Assembly (NCBI RefSeq): GCF_004364775.1
Contig: NZ_SOAL01000012.1
Coordinates: 62,001 to 126,000 of the forward strand
Length of the DNA: 64,000 nucleotides
Source of the DNA: Comamonas sp. JUb58
GTDB lineage: Bacteria; Pseudomonadota; Gammaproteobacteria; Burkholderiales; Burkholderiaceae_C
Direction of reading: 5' to 3'
This document shows positions 54,184 through 63,499 of this stretch, one piece after another (position 1 is the stretch's first letter; each line of letters starts with the position of its first letter). The notes beneath the pieces are model-generated. The model was not told the origin of the DNA and ran no database searches. It was given only the letters and a program-made list of their open reading frames with translations. The position numbers and the translations under genes were made by a program.

Positions 54184-56016
54184 TTGTCACGCACAACAAT
54201 GATGATGAAACACGACGCAGTATCCCCATCCACCCAGCGCTCGATGCCAGGCTGGACCAGTCTGACCGTCATTGCGGCAGCGATCGCGCTGTCCGCATGT
54301 TCCAGCACGCCGCTGCCCACCTGGAACAGCACGCCTGTGGCAGGCACCCAGCCCGCGCCGGGGACGGTCACCACCAAGCCTGCCGGCGGCCCCAGCCCCG
54401 TGCAGATCCCGGGCATCGGTAACTCGGGCGTGGTATCCACCCCGGTCGAAACGGTTCCGCTGCAAGGCAGCCCTCTGGGCGGATGGAAGGAGAGCGACGA
54501 AGTCGCTGCCCGATTTCCCGATCCCCAGCGCAGCTACGCCACTCCAGGACTAGGCGCAGGCCGCACGACCTACACCAGCAATGCCGAACTGGGCCAATGG
54601 TTGCGCCAGTTGGCCAACCCCGGCCCATCCGGTACCAAGGCCGAGCTGGTCACCGCCGGCACCTCGCAGGAAGGCCAGCCCATCCTGGCGCTGCTGCTGA
54701 CCCGCGCAGCCAGCACCAGCCTGCACGACCTGGACCAGAGCCAGCGCCCCACCGTGCTGCTGGTCGGCCAGCAGCACGGCGATGAGCCCGCAGGCAGCGA
54801 AGCGTTGCTGGCCCTGGCCCAGGACCTGAAGCAAGGCCCACTGGCATCGGTGCTGGACAAGATCAATGTACTGCTGGTGCCCCGCGCCAACCCCGATGGC
54901 GCCGCTGCTGGCCGGCGCACCACCGCCAATGGCCTGGACATGAACCGCGACCACCTGCTGCTGCAGACGCCGGAAGCCCAGGCGCTGGCCAAGCTCGGCC
55001 GCATCTACCGCCCCATTGCGGTGTTTGATGCGCATGAGTTCAGTGTGGCCGGCCGCTATCTGGAAAAGTTCAAGGGCGTGCAGCGCTATGACGCACTGCT
55101 GCAAACGCCGACCACCTCCAATGTGCATGAGTTCATCGCCAAGGCCTCGACCGAATGGTATTTGCTGCCCATGCAAAAGGCGCTGACCGAACAGGGACAG
55201 AGCACCAACTGGTACTACACCACCACCCGCGATCCGCAGGATCTGTCGCTGTCCATGGGCGGTGTGCGCCCTGACACCGGCCGCAATGTGAACGCCCTCA
55301 AGAACGCCGCCACGATGCTGGTCGAAACCCGGGGTGTCGGCATTGGCCGCGCGCATATCCAGCGCCGCGTACACAGCCAATATGTGGCGCTGGCCTCTGC
55401 GCTGCAGACCACCGCGCAACGCACTAAGGAACTGGAGCAGGTGCGCACCTTTGCGAACCGCGATATCGCCTCCCAGGCCTGCCGGGGTGAGTTCACGCTG
55501 GAGTCGCAGCAAACCACTGAAAAGCGCCGCGTTGTGTTCCTGGACCCGCAAACGGGTGAAGACATGCAGCAGGAAGTGGACTGGCACTCGTCCGTCAAGC
55601 TGACCCCTGGCCCCAAGCGCGCACGCCCCTGCGGCTACTGGCTGGCCGGCAATGCCACCGACGCCGTCGACAAGCTGCGCGCGCTGGGCCTGCAAGTGCT
55701 GCGCGTGGCCGAACCCGGCAATCTGCTGGCCGACACCTACCAGGAACAAGAACGCAGCAGCGGCGCCAAGAGCGATGTCCTGGGCCCTGGTCAACAAAGC
55801 GTGGAGCGGGTCAAGGTCGGCCTGGAGCGCGTGGCCATCGACGTGCCTGAAGGCAGCTACTATGTGCCGCTGAACCAGTCGCTGGCCAACCTGGCGATCG
55901 CAGCGCTGGAGCCCGACACCCAAAGCAGCTTCTTCGCCAACCACATCATCGCCAGCCTCAACGATGTGGCCCGGTCGATGAACAATCCCTCGCTGGTTTA
56001 CGAAGAGACCGAGTAA
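54184..56016 (+). CDS. M14-type metallopeptidase lipoprotein
   Basis: 610 residues from a TTG at 54184, chosen because GGAGG (54171-54175) lies 8 bases upstream; ATGs at 54199, 54202 and 54205 lie too far from it. The signal peptide ends in a lipobox ALSAC (Cys about 39), so it is a lipoprotein. After a Pro/Thr-rich linker, the zinc carboxypeptidase pattern follows: VGQQHGDEPAGSEALL (His and Glu ligands), NPDGAAAGRRTTANG, DMNRDH, FDAHEF (third ligand) and ETRGVG (catalytic Glu). A beta-rich C-terminal region follows. The substrate is probably a peptide or peptidoglycan fragment; this is inferred from family. Confidence 0.78.
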   Translation: MSRTTMMMKHDAVSPSTQRSMPGWTSLTVIAAAIALSACSSTPLPTWNSTPVAGTQPAPGTVTTKPAGGPSPVQIPGIGNSGVVSTPVETVPLQGSPLGGWKESDEVAARFPDPQRSYATPGLGAGRTTYTSNAELGQWLRQLANPGPSGTKAELVTAGTSQEGQPILALLLTRAASTSLHDLDQSQRPTVLLVGQQHGDEPAGSEALLALAQDLKQGPLASVLDKINVLLVPRANPDGAAAGRRTTANGLDMNRDHLLLQTPEAQALAKLGRIYRPIAVFDAHEFSVAGRYLEKFKGVQRYDALLQTPTTSNVHEFIAKASTEWYLLPMQKALTEQGQSTNWYYTTTRDPQDLSLSMGGVRPDTGRNVNALKNAATMLVETRGVGIGRAHIQRRVHSQYVALASALQTTAQRTKELEQVRTFANRDIASQACRGEFTLESQQTTEKRRVVFLDPQTGEDMQQEVDWHSSVKLTPGPKRARPCGYWLAGNATDAVDKLRALGLQVLRVAEPGNLLADTYQEQERSSGAKSDVLGPGQQSVERVKVGLERVAIDVPEGSYYVPLNQSLANLAIAALEPDTQSSFFANHIIASLNDVARSMNNPSLVYEETE

Positions 56017-56323
56017 GCGCTACCCTGCCCTCCGCAGCCATGCATTGACCGATGCATGGCTCGCTCGAAATAGAAAATGCCCGCAGTACTTTTTAACTGC
56101 GGGCATTGCTTTTTCTGGTCGGCCAGATAACTGCTGTCTACAGCAGATTGAGACGTCTGGGCGCCATTCATCTTTGGCTTGGCCGAGTCTGTGGCGCGGC
56201 TGGGGACCTTGAATCAGTGCATAATGACGCCCAGTCATAAAAGCAAAGATGGCCAGTGCGGACCGCTCCGCGTTTCTTTTCAGGTGCCGCCCATCACGGC
56301 GATCACCTCCATCAAACAAGCAT
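56017..56323 (+). other. Gene-free stretch between the M14 gene and tRNA-Arg
   Basis: 307 bases. It holds a symmetrical hairpin (AGCCATGCAT/ATGCATGGCT, about 56036-56061), the terminator at 56076-56114 and the upstream region of the tRNA, with a -10-like CATAAT near 56220. No convincing reading frame was seen. Confidence 0.6.
56076..56114 (+). terminator. Rho-independent terminator of the M14 lipoprotein gene
   Basis: Perfect 12-bp stem AATGCCCGCAGT (56076-56087) with ACTGCGGGCATT (56096-56107), 8-base loop, followed by GCTTTTT. It lies 60 bases after the peptidase stop. Confidence 0.9.
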
Positions 56324-56400
56324 CTGCCCGTAGCTCAGTTGGATAGAGCAACAGCCTTCTAAGCTGTGGGTCACAGGTTCGATCCCTGTCGGGCAGGCCA
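56324..56400 (+). tRNA. tRNA-Arg (anticodon TCT)
   Basis: 77 bases folding as a complete cloverleaf: acceptor CTGCCCG/CGGGCAG, D-stem GCTC/GAGC, anticodon stem ACAGC/GCTGT with loop CTTCTAA (anticodon TCT), T-stem ACAGG/CCTGT with TTCGATC, discriminator G and an encoded CCA at 56398-56400. It reads AGA codons (and AGG by wobble), rare in this GC-rich genome. It lies at the left edge of a region that looks different from the rest. Confidence 0.95.
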
Positions 56401-56895
56401 ATACCTTTATAAAAATCAACACGCCAAGAAGATATTCAGGTATCTCCGGGGCATGTCAGATAAATTTAAAACACCTTCGCATCCGCACCAGGCCTGCACA
56501 TCGTCTGTTAGGCGCTGCCATTGCAGGCCCTAGGGCCGGGCCAGATGCAGGGCAGAGCGAGGGGCGAAGTGTTCTGCATCAGGTTGCCACTTGCGTTGCC
56601 GTTGAATCACCCAAGCTTTCCTGGACTCCTCAAAGCCTCCTATAACTTATTCGATAGGAGCAGATAGGAGCGGGCAACGCTAGCCGGAAGAGTCGCATTG
56701 AGGTGGTTTCGGCAGATAGCGGAGAGCGCGTGATCGGCGCATCCAAGGAGCCCGCATCGCGCCAGCTGGGTGATCAGTGACTGGCTTAGCATTTACAGCC
56801 ACCAAGGCCCACATCAGGCACTGAAGCTGAAGACTTCCGCTGGGGCATCTGCGTTAGCGGCCTGACCAGTGCTGGAGCTGCGGGGCCTACACCGC
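56401..56895. other. Gene-free stretch after tRNA-Arg
   Basis: 495 bases without a convincing gene. The first 80 bases are AT-rich; the rest has average GC. A short open stretch near 56685-56778 on the plus strand (KSRIEVVSADSGERVI) ends at a stop and matches nothing I recognise; it could be relic coding sequence. No copy of the tRNA 3' end and no integrase were seen in the window. Confidence 0.4.
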
Positions 56896-57663
56896 TCAAG
56901 TCATCAGCCACCCACCCGCCACATCCAGCACCTGGCCGGTCACAAAACGGGATTGGTCGGAGGCGAGGAAAAGGCAGGCATCGCTCACCTCCTCCGGCGT
57001 GCCCAAGCGCCGCAAGGCGGTGACGCGGGTCACGGCCTCGTTCACTTCTTGGGACACTGATTTGAGCAGCGGGGTGCTGATGCGGCCTGGGGCCAAGGCG
57101 TTGACCGTAATCTCGTAAGGCCCAAGTTCTGCAGCCCAATGGCGGGTAAGCCCAATCAGCGCGGCCTTGGTGGCGGCGTAGTGGGCAGCAACAATGTCGC
57201 AATAGGCCTTGCCCGCCACGGAAGACATATTGATGACCCGGCCGCGCCGCTGATGCACCATGTGGGGCGATGCCAGCCGCGTCAGGTTGAACACGCCGTT
57301 CAGGTTGACATCCACCACGCGGCGCCATTCATCGGGCGGCATCTCCCACACGCTCAAGGCACGGCCCTGGGTCTTGGGCGATATGCCGGCGTTGTTGACG
57401 ATGATGTCTGCCGCACCCAGCTTGTCGGAGATGGCGGCATAGGCCTGCTCGCAAGCTGCGTAGTCGCTGATATCGGCCTGTGCAAAAAATACCTTGTGCC
57501 CGGCTTTCTCGAGCATGTCGGTGTGCTGGGCACCGGCTTCGGCGTTGAAGTCGATCAAGCCGACGCTTGCACCTTCAGCCAGAAAACGCTCCACAATGGC
57601 GGAGCCAATTCCGCCTACCGCACCAGTGACGATGGCCACCTGGCCTTTGAGTTGTTCGCTCAT
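56896..57663 (-). CDS. Short-chain dehydrogenase/reductase
   Basis: 255 residues from the ATG at 57663, overlapping the upstream gene by 4 bases (ATGA). Classical SDR motifs: TGAVGGIGSAI near the N-terminus (NAD(P) binding), NNAGIS, a catalytic Ser in NMSSVAGK and YAATK (Tyr and Lys), and NALAPGRISTPLL. The sequence resembles FabG-like and cyclic-alcohol dehydrogenases such as BadH. As the last gene of the minus-strand cluster it probably oxidises or reduces a hydroxyacyl or alcohol intermediate of the imported compound. Substrate not decided. Confidence 0.85.
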   Translation of the reverse strand: MSEQLKGQVAIVTGAVGGIGSAIVERFLAEGASVGLIDFNAEAGAQHTDMLEKAGHKVFFAQADISDYAACEQAYAAISDKLGAADIIVNNAGISPKTQGRALSVWEMPPDEWRRVVDVNLNGVFNLTRLASPHMVHQRRGRVINMSSVAGKAYCDIVAAHYAATKAALIGLTRHWAAELGPYEITVNALAPGRISTPLLKSVSQEVNEAVTRVTALRRLGTPEEVSDACLFLASDQSRFVTGQVLDVAGGWLMT

Positions 57664-58661
57664 GGTTTGACCTTCAGCATGATCTTGCCAATGTGCTGGC
57701 TGCTGTTCATCAGCGCATGCGCCTGCGCAGCTTGCGCCAGAGGGAAGACCGAATGGATCACGGGCAGGCATTGGCCTTTTTCCAGCAACGGGACCACGCG
57801 CTCTTGCAACTGGCGGGCGATATCGCCTTTGTCTTCGTCCGAGCGGGGACGCAAGGTAGAGCCGGTGAACCACAGGCGTTTGGCCATGATGGGGGTCGCA
57901 TCGATGTCGACCTTGCTGCCCTCCAAGAAGGCAATCTGTACCAGCCGGCCGTTGATGGCGAGCGACTGCAGGTTTTTGTTGGTGTACTTGCCGCCCACCA
58001 TGTCCAGAATGACATTCACGCCCTGGCCTTGCGTGGCCTCTTGCAGCACCTGCTGAAAATCCTGCTCCTTGTACAGGATGACCTTTTCCGCACCTGCCGC
58101 TTCGCAGGCTTTGGCTTTTTCTGCATTGCCCACGGTGGTCCACACCTTGGCACCAAAGGCCTTAGCCAGTTGAATAGCGGTCAAGCCAATGCCGCTGGAG
58201 CCACCATGCACCAGCAAAATCTCGCCTGCCTGCAGCTTGGCCCGTTCAAACAGATTGGTCCAGACGGTGAAATAGTTCTCAGGAATGGCCGCCGCTCTGA
58301 GCAGATCTACACCAACAGGCACGGCCAGGCAATGGCGTTCGTCTGCCAAACAGTATTCGGCATAGCCGCCACCGGGGGTCAGTGCGCAGACTTGGTCGCC
58401 CAGCTTCCAGCGATGGGCGTCTGGCCCCGTGGCGACCACAGTGCCTGCCACCTCCAGGCCCAGATATGGCGAGGCTGTGGGTGGCGGTGGGTAGAGGCCC
58501 GAGCGTTGCAGCACATCGGGGCGGTTAACCCCGGCGAAGGCCACTTCAATCACCACCTGGCGGCCCGTCGGTGCAGGCACATCGCGCTCGGCAAGCTGCA
58601 TGCAGCTGGGCTCGCCGCCAGTGCCATGGTCAATAAATCGGGTATGAAAAGTCGTCATCAT
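57660..58661 (-). CDS. Quinone oxidoreductase-like MDR enzyme (PIG3 type)
   Basis: 333 residues of the medium-chain dehydrogenase superfamily without zinc-ligand signature. Visible: VIEVAFAGVNRPDVLQRSG, GLEVAGTVVATG, VHGGSSGIGLTAIQLAKA (NADPH-binding loop) and ILDMVGGKYTNKN, the pattern of NAD(P)H quinone oxidoreductases of the PIG3 group. Two adjacent ATGs (58661, 58658) can serve; GGAG favours the second. It lies between livF (19 bases upstream on the strand) and the SDR gene, so it belongs to the cluster. Confidence 0.85.
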   Translation of the reverse strand: MMTTFHTRFIDHGTGGEPSCMQLAERDVPAPTGRQVVIEVAFAGVNRPDVLQRSGLYPPPPTASPYLGLEVAGTVVATGPDAHRWKLGDQVCALTPGGGYAEYCLADERHCLAVPVGVDLLRAAAIPENYFTVWTNLFERAKLQAGEILLVHGGSSGIGLTAIQLAKAFGAKVWTTVGNAEKAKACEAAGAEKVILYKEQDFQQVLQEATQGQGVNVILDMVGGKYTNKNLQSLAINGRLVQIAFLEGSKVDIDATPIMAKRLWFTGSTLRPRSDEDKGDIARQLQERVVPLLEKGQCLPVIHSVFPLAQAAQAHALMNSSQHIGKIMLKVKP

Positions 58662-58680
58662 TGCTCCAGAAAGCAGGCTA

Positions 58681-59385
58681 TCAATGCCCTAAGTACGCTT
58701 GCTTCACGTGTGGGTCGCTCAGCAGCTGCTCGCCCGAGCCCGCCAACACAATGGAGCCGTTTTCCAGCACATAGCCACGGTTGGCCAGGCGCAGGGTTTT
58801 GAACACGTTCTGCTCCACCAGCAGCACGGTCACACCGTGTTTTGCAATGTCACGGATGATGTCAAACATCTGCTGCACCAGCAGTGGCGACAGGCCAAGC
58901 GATGGCTCGTCAAACACCAGCAGCTTGGGGTCGGCCATCATGCCGCGGGCAATGGCGACCATTTGCTGCTCGCCACCAGAAAGCGATCCGGCGTATTGGC
59001 TCAAGCGTTCCTTCACGCGGGGAAAGATGTGCAGCACCTCTTCCATCTTGCGCTGCATGATGGGGCGGGCCGCACGCTTGTACGAGCCCATCAGGAGGTT
59101 GTCTTTCACGGTGAAGTGCGGAAACAGCTGGCGGCCCTCCGGGATCATGGTGATGCCGGCGTCCACAATGTCGTAGGGCTCGGCATTGGTCAGGTCTTTG
59201 CCATCAAACTCCACCTTGCCACCGGTGGCCGCAATCACACCGCACACGGCCTTGAGCGTGGTGGTTTTACCGGCACCGTTGGCACCAATCAGGGTCACGA
59301 TTTCGCCCTGGTTCACTTCGAAATCCAGCCCGTTGAGGATTTGGGTTTTTCCGTAACCCGATACCAATCCACTTACCTTAAGCAT
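58681..59385 (-). CDS. livF: Branched-chain amino acid-type ABC ATPase, LivF
   Basis: 234 residues, second ATPase of the Liv-type importer. Walker A GANGAGKTTTLKAV, signature LSGGEQQMVAIARG, Walker B LLVFDEPSLGLSP and the H-loop VLLVEQNV are present. The start overlaps the end of the fused livMG gene by 8 bases, so the two are co-translated. Liv-type systems carry branched-chain amino acids but also many other small acids and amides; cluster context suggests a non-amino-acid substrate here. Confidence 0.92.
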   Translation of the reverse strand: MLKVSGLVSGYGKTQILNGLDFEVNQGEIVTLIGANGAGKTTTLKAVCGVIAATGGKVEFDGKDLTNAEPYDIVDAGITMIPEGRQLFPHFTVKDNLLMGSYKRAARPIMQRKMEEVLHIFPRVKERLSQYAGSLSGGEQQMVAIARGMMADPKLLVFDEPSLGLSPLLVQQMFDIIRDIAKHGVTVLLVEQNVFKTLRLANRGYVLENGSIVLAGSGEQLLSDPHVKQAYLGH

Positions 59386-61159
59386 CTTGAAACTCCTTGC
59401 CCAGATAGGCCTCGATCACCGCGGGGTTCTCGATCACATCCTTGGGCGCGCCACTGACCAGCACGCCGCCTTCATTGATCACGATGATGCGGTCTGACAA
59501 AGCCATGGTGGCTTGCATCATGTGCTCAATCAACAGCACGGAGACCCCGGAATCGCGGATGCGGCGAATCATCGCAATGGCTTTTTCGATGTCAGTGGGG
59601 TTCAGCCCAGCCATCACCTCATCCAGCAGCAAGATATGCGGGCGAATGGCCAGTGCCCGCGCAATCTCCAGCCGCTTCATGCCGCCCACCGTCAGGCTAC
59701 GCGCCTCGGTGTTCAGGTACTTGGTCAAATCCGTCAGCTCCGCCACGCGGCGCGCAACTTGCTCGGCCTCATGGCGGTTGGCGGTGTGAATAAACGCACC
59801 CAGCATGATGTTTTCCAGCACCGTCAAACCAGTAAAAGGCTTGGCAATCTGGAAGGTGCGCCCCAGGCCCTTGCGGGCAAAGTCATTCGGCGTTTTAGGC
59901 TGCAGCCATTCGCCGGTGTTGGAGAGCATCGACACGGTGCCTTGGTCTGGTGCCAAAAAGCCCGAGAGCTGGTTGAACACCGTGGTTTTGCCTGCACCGT
60001 TGGGGCCAATCACGCCCAGAATCTCGCCTTGGTGCAGCACCAGCGATACATCGTTGGTCGCCAACAAACCGCCAAAGCGCTTGTACAGCTTTTCCGCCTT
60101 CAACACCGGCTGGCCTTTTTCAGTGACCGGCTTGGTGCTGTCTTGCTGCGCCAGCACCGGCGGCGTGGGCCGCTGGCCAATGTAGGGCAGACGGGCGATC
60201 CACTGGCTGACTTTGCCGCCAAAGGCACCGGCTAAACCACGTGGAATCGTCAGCACCACCAGCACCAAGATGGCGCCATAGACCACGCCGTGCATGCCGT
60301 TGCCCACACTGCTGAGCCAACCGCGCGCCAGCTCGGCAATGGGTAGCACCAAGAAGGTTCCAGCCACCGGGCCGGCCACGGTACCCAGGCCACCAATCAG
60401 CGCGAACATGGCGATCTGGATGGACAAGTCCAGCGAGAAGGCCGAGGCGGGATCCACAAAGGTGAGATAGGTGATATGAAAGGTGCCGATGATGCTGGTC
60501 AACATGGCCGAGATGACAGCGGCCACAATCTTGGCGCGCACAGTGTGGATACCTACGGCCAGCGCCGCATCTTCCCGCTCGCGGATGGCAATCAGGTAGT
60601 GGCCCAGGCGCGATTTGCGAATCATCCACGATGCCCATAGCACGAACAGGAACAGGCCGAACGCGATGATGACGTAGTTGGTTTTGTCGCGAAAAACGAT
60701 CCACTTCCAACCAATGTTCAGTGGCAGGCTGATACCACTGGAGCCGCCCGTCCAAGGCTCTTGGTGAATGACCAAGAGGCGTACCACTTCAAGCACTGCG
60801 ATGGTGGCCAGCGCAAAGAACGGGCCGCGCAGGCGCAGTGTGGGGTAGCTGATCACCACGGCCACCACGGCGGAGATAACGGCACCTACCAGCATGCCAA
60901 TCCAAGGGCTGATCTCGAAACTTTGGGTCAGCAACATGGCCGAATAGCCGCCAATGCCGTAGAACACGGCATGGCCCAGCGACAGCTGACCGACATAACC
61001 GCCCACAATATTCCACGCCACGGCCAGCGCAGAAAACACAAACAGCAGCACAAACAGATTGGTCATGAAGGGCGTGCTGTACACCATGGGTATGGCGAAC
61101 AGCACCAGCAACACGAGCAGGCTGACATAGGTGCGGGGATTGCGAAAATCTGGAAACAT
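59378..61159 (-). CDS. Fused Liv-type permease (LivM) and ATPase (LivG)
   Basis: 593 residues from the ATG at 61159, with AAAGGAG upstream. The first about 330 residues are a LivM-like permease with multiple membrane helices (GGYVGQLSLGHAVFYGIGGY, then RSRLGHYLIAIREREDAA-like KSRLGHYLIAIREREDAALA); after a short linker, from about residue 355, comes a LivG-like ATPase with GPNGAGKTTVFNQLSG and LLLDEVMAGLNPTD. The signature loop is LTVGGMKRLEIARAL instead of the usual LSYGQQRRLE, a variant seen in one Liv subfamily. Fusion of the two is found in some Burkholderiales. Intact, no stop within. Confidence 0.88.
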   Translation of the reverse strand: MFPDFRNPRTYVSLLVLLVLFAIPMVYSTPFMTNLFVLLFVFSALAVAWNIVGGYVGQLSLGHAVFYGIGGYSAMLLTQSFEISPWIGMLVGAVISAVVAVVISYPTLRLRGPFFALATIAVLEVVRLLVIHQEPWTGGSSGISLPLNIGWKWIVFRDKTNYVIIAFGLFLFVLWASWMIRKSRLGHYLIAIREREDAALAVGIHTVRAKIVAAVISAMLTSIIGTFHITYLTFVDPASAFSLDLSIQIAMFALIGGLGTVAGPVAGTFLVLPIAELARGWLSSVGNGMHGVVYGAILVLVVLTIPRGLAGAFGGKVSQWIARLPYIGQRPTPPVLAQQDSTKPVTEKGQPVLKAEKLYKRFGGLLATNDVSLVLHQGEILGVIGPNGAGKTTVFNQLSGFLAPDQGTVSMLSNTGEWLQPKTPNDFARKGLGRTFQIAKPFTGLTVLENIMLGAFIHTANRHEAEQVARRVAELTDLTKYLNTEARSLTVGGMKRLEIARALAIRPHILLLDEVMAGLNPTDIEKAIAMIRRIRDSGVSVLLIEHMMQATMALSDRIIVINEGGVLVSGAPKDVIENPAVIEAYLGKEFQDA

Positions 61160-61184
61160 ATTGTCTTGCTCCTTTAGGTGTCGA

Positions 61185-62051
61185 TCACTCCGTACCAATG
61201 CCAAACAGGCCGGTAGGTTTCAGAGCCAAGATCAAGAGAAAAATGCCGAAGTACACGACCTCCTTCAAATCGGGGGCGATGTAAAAACCAGCCAAGGTGT
61301 CGACCACGCCAATGATCAGCGAGCCCGCCACTGCGCCGTACAGGCTGCCCAGGCCACCGAGAACCACGATCACAAACGCCGTCAGCACAAAGTAGGTGCC
61401 AACCGTTGGGAACACCGGGTATTGCGGCGCAAGCAGGCCTGCCGCCACGCCCACAAAGGCAGCGCCCAGGCCGAAGGCGATGGCGTACACGTTGTACACG
61501 TTCACCCCCATCAAGGTGGCGGCATAACGGTGCTGCGCCACCGCACGCAATGCGCGGCCCAGGTAGCTGCGGTGCATGAACAAATGCAACAGCACGGCCA
61601 GGCCCACGCCTACGATGAAGGTGATCATCTGCCCCGACACAATGGAGAAGGGACCGACGCTGAACGAGCTGGTGCCCAGCTCTGCCGGTGCGCGGTGCAC
61701 GTTGGCACCAAACACCACCAAGGCCAGGTTCAGGCAAATGGTGGACACACCCACCATCGCAAAAATCTGGATATGCTCATCCGCATTGAGCAGCGGCTGA
61801 ATAATGCCCTTTTGCGTGAGCGCACCCAACGCAAACAAAATGATGGCAACCGGCACCAAACCCACATAGGGATGCATGCCCAGGTGCGTTGCAATCAGAT
61901 AAATCAGGTACATACCCAGCATCAAGAATTCGCCGTGGGCGAAATTCACTACCCGCACCACACCAAAGATCAAGGTCAAACCCAGACTGATGATGATGTA
62001 TGCGCCGCCCAGCAACAGGCCGTTGAGAACCAGTTGGATAAAAATTTCCAT
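61185..62051 (-). CDS. livH: Branched-chain amino acid-type ABC permease, LivH
   Basis: 288 residues, inner-membrane permease with about eight hydrophobic segments and the LivH patterns NGLLLGGAYIIISLGLTLIFGVVRVVNF-type start, GRALRAVAQHRYAATLMGVN (cytoplasmic loop facing the ATPase) and VLGGLGSLYGAVAGSLIIGV. It lies 25 bases upstream of livMG and 196 bases after the binding-protein gene. Confidence 0.92.
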   Translation of the reverse strand: MEIFIQLVLNGLLLGGAYIIISLGLTLIFGVVRVVNFAHGEFLMLGMYLIYLIATHLGMHPYVGLVPVAIILFALGALTQKGIIQPLLNADEHIQIFAMVGVSTICLNLALVVFGANVHRAPAELGTSSFSVGPFSIVSGQMITFIVGVGLAVLLHLFMHRSYLGRALRAVAQHRYAATLMGVNVYNVYAIAFGLGAAFVGVAAGLLAPQYPVFPTVGTYFVLTAFVIVVLGGLGSLYGAVAGSLIIGVVDTLAGFYIAPDLKEVVYFGIFLLILALKPTGLFGIGTE

Positions 62052-62247
62052 AGTGCAACCCTTAGAAATACAAAGTCCGCGCGGCCTGTAGAAATGCGCC
62101 GTGCGGACCCTTTGGTTTGCCTGGCATCACTGCCGACGGCAAGACCATCACAACCGGTCAACACATTTGGTGTAGCAGGCAGCGGCACCCTGGGTGTCGC
62201 TGCCCCGCCTGTTTTAGGTGTGTGTTGACGGCATGACAGCGAACGAC
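62052..62247 (-). other. Spacer with hairpin between binding-protein gene and livH
   Basis: 196 bases without a gene. An imperfect stem with arms at 62178-62190 and 62192-62204 (GGCAGCG...CGCTGCC) lies 44 bases after the binding-protein stop. Without a clear T-run it is more likely an mRNA-stabilising or attenuating hairpin, which would give more binding protein than membrane parts. Confidence 0.4.
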
Positions 62248-63447
62248 TTACTTGCTGAAGTTAGGCTTGCCTTGTGCCAGCGCGTCAGGCGCAATGGTGA
62301 CCAGCTTGCCGTCTTGCCACTGCATGACATAGAAGGTCGATGCCTTGTTCTGGCCGTCTTCCCCAAAATCAAAGCCCCAGCCGTTGGCGGTTTCGCCAGC
62401 GGGTTTTTTGTAGGCCAGCACTGCGGCGCGGATCTTGTCCTTATCGGTGGATTTGGCGTTGCCAATGGCTTCAAAGAAGGCCTTGGCACCCACATAGTTG
62501 GTCAGACTGTGGCCCGACTGTGGTTCGCCCTTGTAGGTGGCGCGGTAGGCATCCAGGAATTTGTTCAGCCCAGGCGCGCCTGCCGGGTTGATGGATGACT
62601 GCGGAAAGTCCAGGTCAAACACACCATTCATGTCGGCACCCACGGCCTTAGCTGTGTCGGCCAGCGAGTAGCCACCGCCAGCACCAATCACCACCTTAGG
62701 CTTGAAGCCCGCCGAGCGCGCCTGGTTGAAGTAGAGGATGGCGTCGTTCTGGTACGCGGTTTGCAGCACCACGTTCACGTCCGAGCCCTTCAGGCGCAGG
62801 ATCAGCGAAGACAGGTCGACCGTTTTGGAAGAATATGGCAGCACCTGGGCCACGTTGTAGCCCAGCTCTTGAGCGCGCTTTTTCTCGGTAGCGGCCACAT
62901 CGGTTCCATAAGGGCCATCTTCATGGATGATGCCAATTTTGATGTCCTTGGCGTTCAGACCCATACCGGGGGCGATGATGTCGTGCAGCGCATCGACGAC
63001 TGCCACACCATAGAGTGCCGTGTTGGGATTGCTGCGGAACAGGTATTTGTAGCCCCGGGTGGTGACCTTGTGGGCCGTGGCACCCATTTCAAAATATGGA
63101 ACACCGGCCAGCTCAGTGACTGGCGTGGCTGCGTACGACACACCTGAGGCATAGCTGCCAAACACGCCCACCACGCCAGCAGAGATCAAACGCTTGGCTT
63201 CAGACACGGCCTGGGTGGGATCCACTGCATCGGCCTTGATGATGCTGATCTTCTCGCCATTCACCCCGCCAGCGGCATTGATCTCGTTGACAGCGACTTC
63301 CAGCCCGCGAAAACTCTCTTGCCCCAGCAGTGCCAGGTTGCCGCTGAATGGGAACAGCGCCCCTACCTTGACATCGGCCCAGGCGGCACCGGATGCCATG
63401 ACGCCGCACGCGCCAAGCGCCAGCACGATTTTCTTCAGCTTGATCAT
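62248..63447 (-). CDS. Liv-type ABC transporter substrate-binding protein
   Basis: 399 residues from the ATG at 63447, preceded by AAGGAG. A signal peptide (KKIVLALGACGVMASGAAWA) precedes the Leu/Ile/Val-binding fold (DVKVGALFPFSGNLALLGQE, GLEVAVNEINAAGGVNGEK, then VVGVFGSYASGVSYAATPV). The ligand is unknown; relatives bind aromatic or aliphatic acids and amides as well as amino acids. It is the first transport gene of the cluster, downstream of the GMC oxidoreductase gene and of an AT-rich palindrome. Confidence 0.9.
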   Translation of the reverse strand: MIKLKKIVLALGACGVMASGAAWADVKVGALFPFSGNLALLGQESFRGLEVAVNEINAAGGVNGEKISIIKADAVDPTQAVSEAKRLISAGVVGVFGSYASGVSYAATPVTELAGVPYFEMGATAHKVTTRGYKYLFRSNPNTALYGVAVVDALHDIIAPGMGLNAKDIKIGIIHEDGPYGTDVAATEKKRAQELGYNVAQVLPYSSKTVDLSSLILRLKGSDVNVVLQTAYQNDAILYFNQARSAGFKPKVVIGAGGGYSLADTAKAVGADMNGVFDLDFPQSSINPAGAPGLNKFLDAYRATYKGEPQSGHSLTNYVGAKAFFEAIGNAKSTDKDKIRAAVLAYKKPAGETANGWGFDFGEDGQNKASTFYVMQWQDGKLVTIAPDALAQGKPNFSK

Positions 63448-63499
63448 TGGTGTTGCTCCTTACTAATATTTAAATCAACCAGTGAATTTCAGGCTATTT

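Noticed and set aside
56685..56778. Possible transposase relic on the plus strand after tRNA-Arg
   Set aside because: Only about 30 residues are open and no family motif could be confirmed.
57664..58143. N-terminal extension of the SDR protein
   Set aside because: It overlaps the quinone oxidoreductase gene in another frame and has no family similarity; the ATGA overlap start at 57663 is clear.
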